From Micropruina sp. (GTDB lineage Bacteria; Actinomycetota; Actinomycetes; Propionibacteriales; Propionibacteriaceae): a stretch of 64,000 nt of DNA. The stretch covers positions 186,001 to 250,000 of the forward strand of contig JADJTM010000003.1 of NCBI GenBank assembly GCA_016711205.1, in the 5' to 3' direction. The position numbers and the translations under genes were made by a program. The notes beneath the pieces are model-generated. The model made no database searches and had not been told where the DNA came from. It saw only the letters and a program-made list of their open reading frames with translations. Each line of letters begins with the position of its first letter. The stretch's first letter is position 1. Positions 1 to 8,832 of this stretch are shown here, piece after piece.

Positions 1-2
1 CC

Positions 3-794
3 GCCGTTGCCCAGGCGGAACTCGACCGAGTCGCCGCCGAGGAGGAGATTGCGGCGCGCGATGCCGAGGCTGCAGCCGAGCACGAGCGCGAACGCGAACG
101 CGAACGCATCGAGGCTGAGCAGATCGAGCAGGCTCGGCTCGCCACCGAGCGTGCCGCGTCAGAGGCTGCGGCGGCACAGGCCGAGCGTGAGCGTCTTGAG
201 GCCGAGCGTCTTGAGGCCGAACGGGTGGCTGCAGCTCAGGCAGAGCACGACCGGTTGGGGGCGGAGCGCGCGGAGGCAGACCGCGCACGCGCAGCCGCCG
301 AACGGCTCGAGCAGGAGCGTCGGCAGGCCGAGCTCCAAGAGGCCGAACGGCAGGAAGCGCAGCGTGTCGAGGCCGACCGTCTGGAAGCCGAACGTGCCGA
401 GGCCGAACGCGTGAAGGCTGAGCGGCTCGAAGCGGAACGTTCCGAGGCCGAACGCGTGGAGGCAGAGCGTCACGAAGCGGAGCTCGCCGCAGCCGCCGCA
501 GCCGAGGTTGCCGCTGAGTCCGAGCCTGTTGAGCAGTCCGCAGCGGGTGATTCGCTGGAGCAGGCGCGGGCGAACCTGGAGGCGTCCGGCGGCCGCCGCG
601 AGGTCCGCGAGGCCACCGAAACGCTGGTCGAGGCGCTGCAGAAGCGGTACGAGGCCGATCCCGACACCTACCTGCCCGACTATCTGGACGCCCTCGATGC
701 GCTCGCCACGGCACGGTGGCAGGCCGGCGACTGGTGGGGCTCGCGCGGACCGTCCAAAGAGGCGAAGGCGCTGCGCAAGCAGCACGGTCTGTGA
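3..794 (+). CDS. Charged single-helix protein, C-terminal part (5' end outside window)
   Basis: The frame is open from the left edge, so the true start lies outside; 263 residues are visible. The first ~170 are almost wholly E, A, R, Q and L. Around positions 367-484 they fall into a run of five-residue units of the form xEAER, encoded by 15-bp DNA repeats. A five-residue period is not a classical heptad; it fits a long charged alpha-helix. The last ~75 residues are a non-repetitive folded-looking segment with W, Y and D residues (YLPDYLDALDALATARW) that recalls a helical TPR-like end. I do not recognise the family and assign no function. It reads towards the carboxylase gene, separated by 246 bp with a hairpin, so co-transcription is not evident. 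Confidence 0.7.
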   Translation, partial: AVAQAELDRVAAEEEIAARDAEAAAEHERERERERIEAEQIEQARLATERAASEAAAAQAERERLEAERLEAERVAAAQAEHDRLGAERAEADRARAAAERLEQERRQAELQEAERQEAQRVEADRLEAERAEAERVKAERLEAERSEAERVEAERHEAELAAAAAAEVAAESEPVEQSAAGDSLEQARANLEASGGRREVREATETLVEALQKRYEADPDTYLPDYLDALDALATARWQAGDWWGSRGPSKEAKALRKQHGL

Positions 795-850
795 GTCTTG
801 CGGGCTGAACCCCCTCGGAGTGAAGCCCGGACGCGGCTTGTGGAGAGTCG

Positions 851-874
851 CCAAACCTGCGCTGCGCGGTTTGG
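851..874 (+). terminator. Possible hairpin terminator after the first gene
   Basis: CCAAACC at 851-857 pairs with GGTTTGG at 868-874 around a TGCG/CGCG continuation, followed by a short CTTCTCT stretch. It sits about 60 bp after the stop codon and well before the next ribosome binding site. There is no T-run, so termination is only a guess. Confidence 0.35.
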
Positions 875-1040
875 CCCTTCTCTACAGCGCCGCCGTGCCG
901 ACGGCGGCCAATCTGCGCTTGCCGCTCGGGTCGTCTCGCCATACCTGGGCAGACGTGGAAGATTGCGTAGCCACGGCTGCCCACCGGCCGCAGGCGTAGT
1001 CCGCTCGGCGGCAGCGGGGCAGGCATAAGGAGGCACCCGG

Positions 1041-4000
1041 GTGTTCAAGCGCATCGCGATCGTCAACCGCGGCGAGGCGGCCATGAGGCTGATCCACGCC
1101 GTCCGCGACCTCAACGCCGAACATCCCGATGCCGAACCCATCACGGTGGTCGCCCTGTACACCGACGCCGAGCGCACCGCCATGTTCGCGCGCGAGGCCG
1201 ATGAGGCCTACCCGCTCGGCCCGGCCGCCGCTCGTCCCTACCTGAACCACGACCTGCTCGCCGACGTGCTGACCAAGGCCCGCGCCGACGCGGTCTGGGT
1301 CGGCTGGGGTTTCGTCGCCGAGGACGCCGGGTTCGCCGATCTGATGGACTCCCTCGGCATCGCCTTCATCGGTCCCTCGGGCGACGCCATGCGCAAGCTG
1401 GGCGACAAGATCGGCAGCAAGCTGATCGCCGAAGAGGTCGGCGTGCCGGTCGCCCCCTGGTCGCGGGGCGGCCTGGACGACCTCGACAGCGCCCTCGCGG
1501 CCGCCGAACAGATCGGCTACCCGCTGATGCTCAAGGCCACCGCCGGCGGCGGCGGGCGCGGCATCCGCAAGGTCGAGGGACCGGACGAGCTGATCGACGC
1601 CTACCAGCGCACTCGCGACGAGGCCGAGCGCGCCTTCGGCTCGGGCGTGGTGTTCCTCGAGCGGCTGGTCACCGGCGCCCGGCACGTCGAGGTGCAGGTC
1701 ATCACCGACGGGCAGGGCACCGCGTGGGCGCTCGGCGTCCGGGATTGCTCGGTGCAGCGCCGCAATCAGAAGGTGATCGAGGAGTCCGCCTCACCGCTGC
1801 TCGATGCCGCGCAGACCGATGAGTTGAAGGCGGCGGCCGAGCGGCTCGCCCTGGCCGTCGACTACCGCGGCGCCGGCACCGTCGAGTTCCTGTACCACCC
1901 GCAGAGCCGAGCCTTCGCGTTCCTCGAGGTGAACACCCGGCTGCAGGTCGAGCATCCGATCACCGAGGTGACCAACGATTTCGACCTGGTCAAGGCACAG
2001 CTGCGGGTCGCCGCCGGCGATCGTCTCACCGAGCGTCCGGCCGAGTTCGGCCACGCCGTCGAGGCCCGGCTCAACGCCGAGGATCCCGACCGCGACTTCG
2101 CCCCCGCCCCCGGACGGATCACCCGGCTCGACCTGCCCGCGGGGCCCGGCATCCGGGTCGACACGGGGGTGGCCGAGGGCGACCAGATTCCGGCCGACTT
2201 CGACTCGATGATCGCCAAGATCATCGCTTTCGGACGCGACCGCACCGAGGCCTTGGGCCGGTTGCGGCGCGCCATGGGCGAAACCACCGTGGTGATCGAG
2301 GGCGGTGCCACCAACAAGAGCTTCGTGCTCGACCTGCTCGGCCAACCCGAGGTGATCGGCGGCGAGGGGGTCGAGTGGGCCGACACCGGCTGGATCGATC
2401 GGGTGCGCGGCGAGGGCCGGCTGGTCAGCGACCAGCATTCGGGCATCGCGCTGGTCGCGGCCGCGATCCAGGCCTACGACGACGCCGAGGCGGTCGAGAT
2501 CGCCCGGCTGCTCGAAACCTCCTACGGCGGACGCCCGCAGGTGCAGCACGCGGTCGGACGGGCCGTCGACCTGAAGCTGCGCGGCGTCACCTACCAGGTC
2601 ACCGCTTTCCGGATCGGGCCGCAGCGGTACCGCGTCCGGGTCGCGCAGGGCGCCGAGTCGAGCGAGGTGGAGGCGTCCGTTGAGCGCCTGGACGCCTTTC
2701 ACAGCCGGCTCGAGGTGGGCTGTGAGCGGTTCCGGCTGGTGACGGCGACGCACGGCCCCGTCCATCTGATCGAGGTCAACGGCGTCACCCATCGGGTCAG
2801 CCGCGACGAGGGCGGCGTGCTGCGGTCCCCGGCGCCCGCGTTGGTGGTGGCCACGCCGGCGGCGGTCGGCGACCAGGTCGCCGCCGGGGCGCCGGTGCTG
2901 GTGCTGGAGTCGATGAAGATGGAGACCGTGCTGGTCGCCCCCTTCGCCTGCCGGATCAAGGAATTGCTGGTGATGACCGGTAGCCAGGTCGAGACGATGG
3001 CGCCTCTCATGCGGCTCGAACCCAGCAACGACACCGACGCCCCCGTCGAGCTCGCCGCCACCGCCACCGGCCCGGGTCTCGACCTGCCGCACTGCGACTC
3101 GATCACCGACCCCGCCGAGCGAACCCAGCGCCTGCAAGCCGACCTGTCGGCGCTCATCATGGGCTTCGACACCGACCCGCAGCACCGTCCGCTGGCCGAC
3201 TACCTGGCCGCCCGGGCCGACCTTCAGGCCGCCGGAGTCGACGCGCTGGCCGGCGAGATCCCGCTGATCGCGCTGTTCGCCGACGTGGCCGAACTCAGCC
3301 GCAACCGTCCGGCCGGCGAGGACGTCAGCACCGAGTTGCGGGTGCACAGCGACCGGGAGCACTTCCACCGCTACCTGCAGAGCCTCGACGTCGACCGGGC
3401 CGGCCTGCCCGCCCAGTTCACCGGCCGGCTCGCCAAGGTGTTGGGCCATTACTGGGTGGACGACCTCACCCGCACGCCGCAACTGGAGCAGGCGGTGTTC
3501 CGGGTCTTTCTGGCGCAGCAGCGGTTCGCCGCCGATCTGTTGGTGATCACCTCGCTGCTGGAGCGCTGGATCACCGAGCCGGCACCTGATGCCGAGGTCG
3601 CCACGCAGGCCCGGGCTGAACTGGAACGCCTGGTCAGAGCCACCCAGCGACGTTTCCCGGTGGTCGGTGACCTGGCCCGCAGCATCCGCTTCCGCTGGTT
3701 CGACCAGCCGCAGGTGGACGCCGAACGCAACCAGGTGCTCGCCGGCGTCCGCGACGAGGTGGCGGCGCTGGCGGCCGATCCGCAGGCGACCGACCGCGAG
3801 CAGCGGATCGCCGCTCTGGCCTCGATCCCCGAGCCGACGGTCGGTTTCCTCGCTGAGCGGCTGGCTCGGGAAGTCCCCGCCGAGGAGCCGATGCTCGAAG
3901 TGCTGATCCACAAGCACTACGACGACTACGGCCTGCACGATCTGCGCGGCCTCACCATCGACGGACGGGCCGCCGCCGCCGGCGACTACCGGCTCGAGAG

Positions 4001-6533
4001 CCGTCCGACCCGGGTGATCTCCACGCTCGGACGCATCGACGAGATGGACGGTGCCGGCCCGATCAGCGCTGTGGTGTCCCGGCTGCTCGGCGAGGGCTCC
4101 GAGGCCGAGGACGCGGTGCTCGAGCTGTACCTGTCGTGGCCGGACGCCCCCGAGCAGGACGACTCCGGCACGGTGGTGGCGGGACTGCTCGGGCAGTGGT
4201 CGTTGGGGCCCAGCGTGCGGCGGATCGTGGTGGCGGTCTGCGACCCCGGCTCCGACCCGCGTTACCTGAGCTACCGCTGGACGACGGCGGGCGAGCTGGC
4301 CGAGGACGCCCGGATCCGCGGCGTCCACCCGATGGTGGCCCGGCGGCTGGACCTGTGGCGGCTGCGCGACTTCGACGTCACCCGGCTGCCGGCCCCCGAG
4401 GACGTGCTGCTGTTCGACTGCGTGGCCAGGTCGAACGCCGCCGACCGGCGGCTGGTGGCGATGGCGCAGGTGCGTCAACTCTCGCCCGTTCGTGACGAGA
4501 ACGGACGCCTGCTCGGCCTGCCGCACGCCGAACGGGCCGTCGAGAACTGCCTCGAGGCGATCCGGCGCACCCGGGCCGCGCGGGGTGCCGAGGGCAACCG
4601 GCTCGACATGAACCACGTCTGGGTGCACGTGTGGCCGGTGATCGACCTCGATCACAAGGACATCGCGGCGCTGCAGGCCAAGATCACCCCGCTCGGCGAG
4701 GGGGCCGGCATCGAGGAGGTGCTGGCGCAGGGCCGCTTCGACCGCCCCGGCACCGGGGTGATCCCGCTGGCGATCCGGTTCTACTACCGTCCGGGCTCGG
4801 GAATCACCACGGCGATCGAGCCGCCCCCGTCCGAGCCTTTGAAGCCGCTGGACGACTACGCCGCCCGGGTGCTGCGCGCCCGCCGCCGCGGCCTGGTCTA
4901 CCCCTACGAGATCAGCGAGGTGCTGGCCGGTCCCGGCGGCACGATCACCGAACTCGATCTGGACGAGGCCGGCCACCTGGCGCCGGTGCACCGCGAGCCG
5001 GGGCTGAACAGTGCCGGCATCATCTGCGCGCTGGTCACCACCCCCACGCAGCTGTACCCGGAGGGTCTGACCCGGGTGGCGTTGTCCGGCGACCCGACCC
5101 GTGGCCTGGGTGCGGTGGCCGAGCCCGAATGCCGCCGGATCATCGCCGCGCTCGATCTGGCCGAGCGCATGCACATTCCGGTGGAGTGGTTCACGCTCAG
5201 TTCGGGTGCCCGCATCTCGATGGATTCCGGCACTGAGAACATGGACTGGGTGGGTGCGGCGCTGCGCCGCATCATCGAGTTCACCCAGCACGGTGGCGAG
5301 ATCAACGTGGTGGTCGCCGGCATCAACGTGGGCGCGCAGCCGTACTGGAACGCCGAGGCCACCATGCTGATGCACACCAAGGGCATTCTGGTGATGACGC
5401 CCGATTCGGCGATGGTGCTCACCGGCAAGCAGTCGCTGGACTTCTCCGGCGGCGTCTCGGCCGAGGACAACTTCGGCATCGGTGGCTACGACCGGGTGAT
5501 GGGGCCGAACGGCCAGGCGCAGTACTGGGCGCCCGACCTGCCCGGTGCGTTCCGCATCCTGATGGCGCACTACGCCTACACCTATGTGATGCCGGGCGAG
5601 GCCGGGCCGCGGCGTGCGCCGACCACCGACGCGTCCGATCGCGACATCTCGCCGCACCCCCACGGCGGCGAGTTCGCCACCGTCGGCGAGATCTTCACCG
5701 CCAACCCCGACCGCAAGAAGCCGTTCGACATTCGCACCGTGATGGCGGCGGTCGCCGACGCGGACGCCCCGCGGCTGGAGCGCTGGGCCGGCATGGCGGA
5801 CGCCGACACCGCCGTGGTGCAGGATGTCCGGATCGGCGGCCATTCGGTGTGCCTGATCGGCATCGAGTCCACGCCGGTGCCGCGCGCCGGCTTCCCGCCC
5901 ACCGACGGCCCCGACACCTACACCGCAGGCACGCTGTTCCCGCGATCGAGCAAGAAGGTGGCCCGGGCGATCAACGCGGCCTCCGGCAACCGCCCGCTGG
6001 TGGTGCTGGCGAACCTGTCCGGCTTCGACGGCTCACCCGAATCGATGCGCAACCTGCAGCTGGAGTACGGCGCCGAGATCGGACGGGCGGTGGTCAACTT
6101 CGACGGTCCGATCGTGTTCGTGGTGATCTCGCGCTACCACGGCGGTGCGTTCGTGGTGTTCAGCAAGACGCTCAACGAGAACATGACGGTGTTGGCGCTG
6201 GAGGGCTCGTTCGCCTCGGTGATCGGCGGGGCTCCGGCCGCGGCGGTGGTGTTCGCCGGCGAGGTCGGCAAGCGCACCGCGGCGGACGTCCGGGTGGCCG
6301 GGTTGGACGAGCAGCTGCGCTCGGCCGGCCCACGGGAGCGCGCGCGGCTGCAGGCCGAACTGGCGGACGTGCGGGCGGCCGTCCGGGCCGAGAAGATCAG
6401 CGAAGTGGCGGCCGAGTTCGACGGGGTGCACAACATTCACCGGGCGGTCGAGGTCGGTTCGGTCGACCGGGTGATCAGCCCGGCACGGCTGCGTCCCGAG
6501 ATCATCGACACCATCGAGGCGTACGGCGCCTGA
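1041..6533 (+). CDS. Single-chain biotin-dependent acyl-CoA carboxylase (BC-BCCP-central-CT)
   Basis: 1830 residues. A GTG start at 1041 follows AAGGAGG at 1027-1033. Residues ~1-450 are biotin carboxylase: MFKRIAIVNRGEAA, an ATP-grasp glycine loop (ATAGGGGRGIRK) and the signature EVNTRLQVEHP. A biotinyl domain follows with ESMKME; the biotinylated lysine is K626. Residues ~650-1250 form a central region without an obvious small-domain match, and ~1250-1830 form the carboxyltransferase domain (GARISMDSG, GGYDRVMGPNG, SRYHGGAFVVFS). The order matches eukaryotic-type multidomain acetyl-CoA carboxylase, unlike the usual split AccA3/AccD subunits of actinobacteria. It should carboxylate an acyl-CoA (acetyl, propionyl or longer) with ATP and bicarbonate in the cytoplasm. 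The substrate cannot be read from sequence. No truncation is seen. Confidence 0.9.
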   Translation: MFKRIAIVNRGEAAMRLIHAVRDLNAEHPDAEPITVVALYTDAERTAMFAREADEAYPLGPAAARPYLNHDLLADVLTKARADAVWVGWGFVAEDAGFADLMDSLGIAFIGPSGDAMRKLGDKIGSKLIAEEVGVPVAPWSRGGLDDLDSALAAAEQIGYPLMLKATAGGGGRGIRKVEGPDELIDAYQRTRDEAERAFGSGVVFLERLVTGARHVEVQVITDGQGTAWALGVRDCSVQRRNQKVIEESASPLLDAAQTDELKAAAERLALAVDYRGAGTVEFLYHPQSRAFAFLEVNTRLQVEHPITEVTNDFDLVKAQLRVAAGDRLTERPAEFGHAVEARLNAEDPDRDFAPAPGRITRLDLPAGPGIRVDTGVAEGDQIPADFDSMIAKIIAFGRDRTEALGRLRRAMGETTVVIEGGATNKSFVLDLLGQPEVIGGEGVEWADTGWIDRVRGEGRLVSDQHSGIALVAAAIQAYDDAEAVEIARLLETSYGGRPQVQHAVGRAVDLKLRGVTYQVTAFRIGPQRYRVRVAQGAESSEVEASVERLDAFHSRLEVGCERFRLVTATHGPVHLIEVNGVTHRVSRDEGGVLRSPAPALVVATPAAVGDQVAAGAPVLVLESMKMETVLVAPFACRIKELLVMTGSQVETMAPLMRLEPSNDTDAPVELAATATGPGLDLPHCDSITDPAERTQRLQADLSALIMGFDTDPQHRPLADYLAARADLQAAGVDALAGEIPLIALFADVAELSRNRPAGEDVSTELRVHSDREHFHRYLQSLDVDRAGLPAQFTGRLAKVLGHYWVDDLTRTPQLEQAVFRVFLAQQRFAADLLVITSLLERWITEPAPDAEVATQARAELERLVRATQRRFPVVGDLARSIRFRWFDQPQVDAERNQVLAGVRDEVAALAADPQATDREQRIAALASIPEPTVGFLAERLAREVPAEEPMLEVLIHKHYDDYGLHDLRGLTIDGRAAAAGDYRLESRPTRVISTLGRIDEMDGAGPISAVVSRLLGEGSEAEDAVLELYLSWPDAPEQDDSGTVVAGLLGQWSLGPSVRRIVVAVCDPGSDPRYLSYRWTTAGELAEDARIRGVHPMVARRLDLWRLRDFDVTRLPAPEDVLLFDCVARSNAADRRLVAMAQVRQLSPVRDENGRLLGLPHAERAVENCLEAIRRTRAARGAEGNRLDMNHVWVHVWPVIDLDHKDIAALQAKITPLGEGAGIEEVLAQGRFDRPGTGVIPLAIRFYYRPGSGITTAIEPPPSEPLKPLDDYAARVLRARRRGLVYPYEISEVLAGPGGTITELDLDEAGHLAPVHREPGLNSAGIICALVTTPTQLYPEGLTRVALSGDPTRGLGAVAEPECRRIIAALDLAERMHIPVEWFTLSSGARISMDSGTENMDWVGAALRRIIEFTQHGGEINVVVAGINVGAQPYWNAEATMLMHTKGILVMTPDSAMVLTGKQSLDFSGGVSAEDNFGIGGYDRVMGPNGQAQYWAPDLPGAFRILMAHYAYTYVMPGEAGPRRAPTTDASDRDISPHPHGGEFATVGEIFTANPDRKKPFDIRTVMAAVADADAPRLERWAGMADADTAVVQDVRIGGHSVCLIGIESTPVPRAGFPPTDGPDTYTAGTLFPRSSKKVARAINAASGNRPLVVLANLSGFDGSPESMRNLQLEYGAEIGRAVVNFDGPIVFVVISRYHGGAFVVFSKTLNENMTVLALEGSFASVIGGAPAAAVVFAGEVGKRTAADVRVAGLDEQLRSAGPRERARLQAELADVRAAVRAEKISEVAAEFDGVHNIHRAVEVGSVDRVISPARLRPEIIDTIEAYGA

Positions 6534-6919
6534 CCACCCCCGTCATCCCGGCCCCCGTCATCCCGGCGAACGCCGGGATCTCCGCGCCGGTCCCCGTTGG
6601 CGAGCTTGTCGAGACCTGGGTTGCCGCGGAGCGGGGTGCACCGTCCCGCCCTTGCGAGCCTGATCGGCTCCGCAGGCTCCGCCGATCAGTTCGCAAACGC
6701 CCGACCGACCCTGACGGGTGCCCCGCTCCGCTTCACAGTTGCGTTCACTTTGACGCAGTGAGATCCCGGCGTTCGCCGGGATGACGACCCCGTTGGTCGA
6801 GCTTGTCGAGACCCCAATCACTCCCCGTCGTCCCGGCGATCCCTCCCGTCATCCCGGGGAACGCCGGGATCTCAGCCCGCACAATATTCCGTTGGTCGAG
6901 CTTGTCGAGACCCGTCCAC
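6534..6919. repeat. Repeat-filled intergenic region (REP palindromes and GAGCTTGTCGAGACC motifs)
   Basis: No gene here. REP-like palindromes of the type GTCATCCCGGCGAACGCCGG lie at about 6541-6582 and 6849-6873, and in inverse orientation at 6759-6785. A second motif, CGTTGGTCGAGCTTGTCGAG, lies at 6792 and 6889, with a variant at 6596. Both motifs recur elsewhere in the window (35.99-36.27, 36.46, 37.6 and 55.9 kb). The stretch 6620-6744 is a separate structured element listed on its own. Confidence 0.8.
6620..6744. repeat. Structured ~130-nt repeat, family 2, copy A
   Basis: Outer arms GCGGAGCGGGGTGCACCGTC (from 6626) and GACGGGTGCCCCGCTCCGC (from 6713) pair. Inside, CTGATCGGC and GCCGATCAG form a hairpin extended by GCGA/TCGC. 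The second copy at 36291-36422 keeps the layout but changes both sides of the stems together (see findings). Confidence 0.75.
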
Positions 6920-6925
6920 TACGAT
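6920..6925 (+). promoter_or_regulatory. -10 hexamer TACGAT, leaderless start of the ACT-domain gene
   Basis: TACGAT ends 7 nt before the ATG at 6933, and no Shine-Dalgarno lies between. This is the spacing expected when transcription starts at or next to the initiation codon. Confidence 0.5.
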
Positions 6926-6932
6926 CCACGGC

Positions 6933-7448
6933 ATGGCCACCCTTGTGCTCACCGTGATCGGTGACGACCGCGCCGGACTCGTCAACGCCCTCGCCGAAGC
7001 GGTCACCGCGCACGGCGGCAACTGGGAGCGCAGCCAACTCGCCGAACTGGCCGGCAAGTTCGCCGGCATCGTGGTGGTCAGCGTGCCCGACGAACGAGCG
7101 GACGAACTCGCCGCAGCCCTGCAGCCGTTGGCCGGGCTGCTCGAGGTGGCGATCCATCCCGGCAGCCCGGCTTCTTCGGCCAGAACCGGTAGTCAGGTGC
7201 AGGTCGACCTGATCGGCAACGACCACCCCGGCATCGTTCGCGACGTGTCGGCCGTGCTGGCACGGCACGGCGTCAGCATCGAGCGACTGCTCACCGAGAC
7301 CCGCGAGGCGCCGATGGCCGGCGGACTGCTGTTCGAGGCGCACATCACCGCCCCGCTCGCGCCCGGTCACGATCTCGCCGCCCTGCAGGCCGACCTCGAA
7401 CAGCTGGCCAGCGAGATTCTGGTCGACATCAGCTTGGCCGCCGGATAG
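6933..7448 (+). CDS. Tandem ACT-domain protein, GcvR-like
   Basis: 171 residues. Two ACT modules: residues ~3-75 open with LVLTVIGDDRAGLVNALAEA, and ~90-165 contain VDLIGNDHPGIVRDVSAVLA. The double ACT layout without a catalytic domain matches the glycine cleavage repressor (GcvR)-type family, which binds small ligands such as amino acids and acts through a partner regulator. No DNA-binding domain is visible. The start is the first ATG after a TACGAT -10 hexamer, so it is probably leaderless. It sits alone between a repeat-filled gap and yaaA; the context does not identify the ligand. Confidence 0.8.
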   Translation: MATLVLTVIGDDRAGLVNALAEAVTAHGGNWERSQLAELAGKFAGIVVVSVPDERADELAAALQPLAGLLEVAIHPGSPASSARTGSQVQVDLIGNDHPGIVRDVSAVLARHGVSIERLLTETREAPMAGGLLFEAHITAPLAPGHDLAALQADLEQLASEILVDISLAAG

Positions 7449-7513
7449 CCCGGCCGCTGGCCCAACCCGGCGAACGGCCCGACCGCCGTCCGTGCGTACG
7501 AACGCGGCCGCGA

Positions 7514-7519
7514 TAACCT
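7514..7519 (+). promoter_or_regulatory. -10 hexamer TAACCT, leaderless start of yaaA
   Basis: TAACCT ends 6 nt before the GTG at 7526, with no ribosome binding site in the interval. Confidence 0.45.
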
Positions 7520-7525
7520 GCCTGG

Positions 7526-8338
7526 GTGCTGGTTCTGCTCTCGCCCGCGAAGTCGCTCGACTTCGAGTCACCGCTGCCCACCCGCAAGCACACCGAACCG
7601 CGCCTGCTGGCGGAGTCGCAGCGGCTGATCGAGGTGATGCGCGGCAAATCCGCCTCCGAGATCGCCGGCCTGATGCACATTTCGGACGAGCTGGCCGCCC
7701 TCAACGCCCAGCGCTACGCCGACTTCGCCCCGCCGTTCACGATGCGCAACGCCCGGGCGGCCGTGCTTGCCTTCGCCGGCGACGTCTACCAGGGCATGGC
7801 CGTGCGCCGGCTGTGGAACGCCCGCGACTACACCGAGGCACAGAAGACCGTGCGCATTCTGTCGGGGCTGTACGGCGTGCTGCGTCCGCTCGACCTGATG
7901 CAGCCCTATCGGCTCGAAATGGGTCTGCCGATCGCGACCGAGCGGGGCAGCAACCTGTACCAGTTCTGGGGTGAGCGGATCACCGAGCTGCTCGCGGCCG
8001 ACCTGCGCGAGTCGCCCGGCGCGCCGGTGCTGATCAACCTGGCCTCGGACGAGTACGCCCGCTCGGTGCACGTGGACGCCTTCGCCCACCCGGTGGTCGC
8101 CCCGCGCTTCGAGGACACCAACGCGCGCGGTGCCCGCAGCGTGGTGTCGTTCTACGCCAAGCGAGCCCGTGGGGCGATGGCCTCATGGCTGGTGCGCGAA
8201 CGGGTGCGCACGCCGCGCGCGATCCGCCGGTTCGCCGAGCACGGCTACCGGTTCGACCAGGCCGCGTCGACGGCGCAGCAGCCGGTGTTCGTGCGCCGCT
8301 TCGAGGACCGCCCGACGATGGACGCTCCGCAGCGCTGA
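7526..8338 (+). CDS. yaaA: Peroxide stress protein YaaA (DUF328/UPF0246)
   Basis: 270 residues from GTG. The N-terminus MLVLLSPAKSLDFESP carries the family hallmark SPAKxLDF. The interior YADFAPPFTMRNARAAVLAF, AQKTVRILSGLYGVLRPLDL and YQFWGERITELLAADL are typical of YaaA. The family binds DNA and limits iron-driven oxidative damage under peroxide stress; the exact chemistry is not settled. The length is normal for the family (about 250-260 residues). It is monocistronic, preceded by a likely leaderless promoter and followed by a convergent VOC gene 73 bp away. Confidence 0.9.
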   Translation: MLVLLSPAKSLDFESPLPTRKHTEPRLLAESQRLIEVMRGKSASEIAGLMHISDELAALNAQRYADFAPPFTMRNARAAVLAFAGDVYQGMAVRRLWNARDYTEAQKTVRILSGLYGVLRPLDLMQPYRLEMGLPIATERGSNLYQFWGERITELLAADLRESPGAPVLINLASDEYARSVHVDAFAHPVVAPRFEDTNARGARSVVSFYAKRARGAMASWLVRERVRTPRAIRRFAEHGYRFDQAASTAQQPVFVRRFEDRPTMDAPQR

Positions 8339-8411
8339 CCCCCGGCGTCGCGCTGGGCGACCACATCGAGCGCGGTCGTTGGAGCTCGACCGGCTCGATC
8401 AACGGTTCCCC

Positions 8412-8777
8412 TCAGTGATGCGCGACCGCCTCCACGTTGTTACCGTCGGGATCGCGGACGAACGCCGCGTAGTAGCCCTGGTGGTACTCCGGCCACTCGC
8501 GGGGTGCGTGCAGCACCTCGGCACCGGTGGAGCGGGCGGCGGCGAAGAATGACTCGACCGCGGCACGGTCGGGCGCGCTGAAGGCCAGGTGCGATTCGCG
8601 ATTGGACGGGCCGCTGGCCGCCGAACTGACCCAGAAATCGGGATGCCCCTCGGTGCCGTACCCGATGGCCTCGCCGAAGTCCATCTGCCGGGTGAAGCCG
8701 AGCACGCCCAGCACGGTGTCGTAGAAGCGGGTCGAGGCGGCCAGGTCGGCCACGTTGATGCCGTAGTGATCGATCAT
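8412..8777 (-). CDS. VOC (glyoxalase/bleomycin resistance-like) protein
   Basis: 121 residues if translation starts at the ATG giving MIDHYGINVADLAASTRFYD; an upstream GTG (8822) would add 15 residues that look unlike the family. A single vicinal-oxygen-chelate domain is visible: H3 near the start, then YDTVLGVLGF, HLAFSAPDRAAVESFF, and the C-terminal YYAAFVRDPDGNNVEAVAHH. The metal-binding His and Glu positions look retained. Such short VOC proteins include lyases, dioxygenases and resistance proteins; the substrate cannot be inferred. It is convergent with yaaA and 55 bp upstream of the UDG stop codon on the same strand. Confidence 0.8.
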   Translation of the reverse strand: MIDHYGINVADLAASTRFYDTVLGVLGFTRQMDFGEAIGYGTEGHPDFWVSSAASGPSNRESHLAFSAPDRAAVESFFAAARSTGAEVLHAPREWPEYHQGYYAAFVRDPDGNNVEAVAHH

Positions 8778-8832
8778 GCGAACAGTCTGTCGCCGGCCAC
8801 CGACAGTTCTCACGTTGCTCACAGCCGGCCAC

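Noticed and set aside
1791..5843. A 1350-codon open frame on the minus strand inside the carboxylase gene
   Set aside because: It has no family motifs, is rich in H, R, G and D, and mirrors the third-position GC bias of the plus-strand carboxylase; it is a shadow frame.
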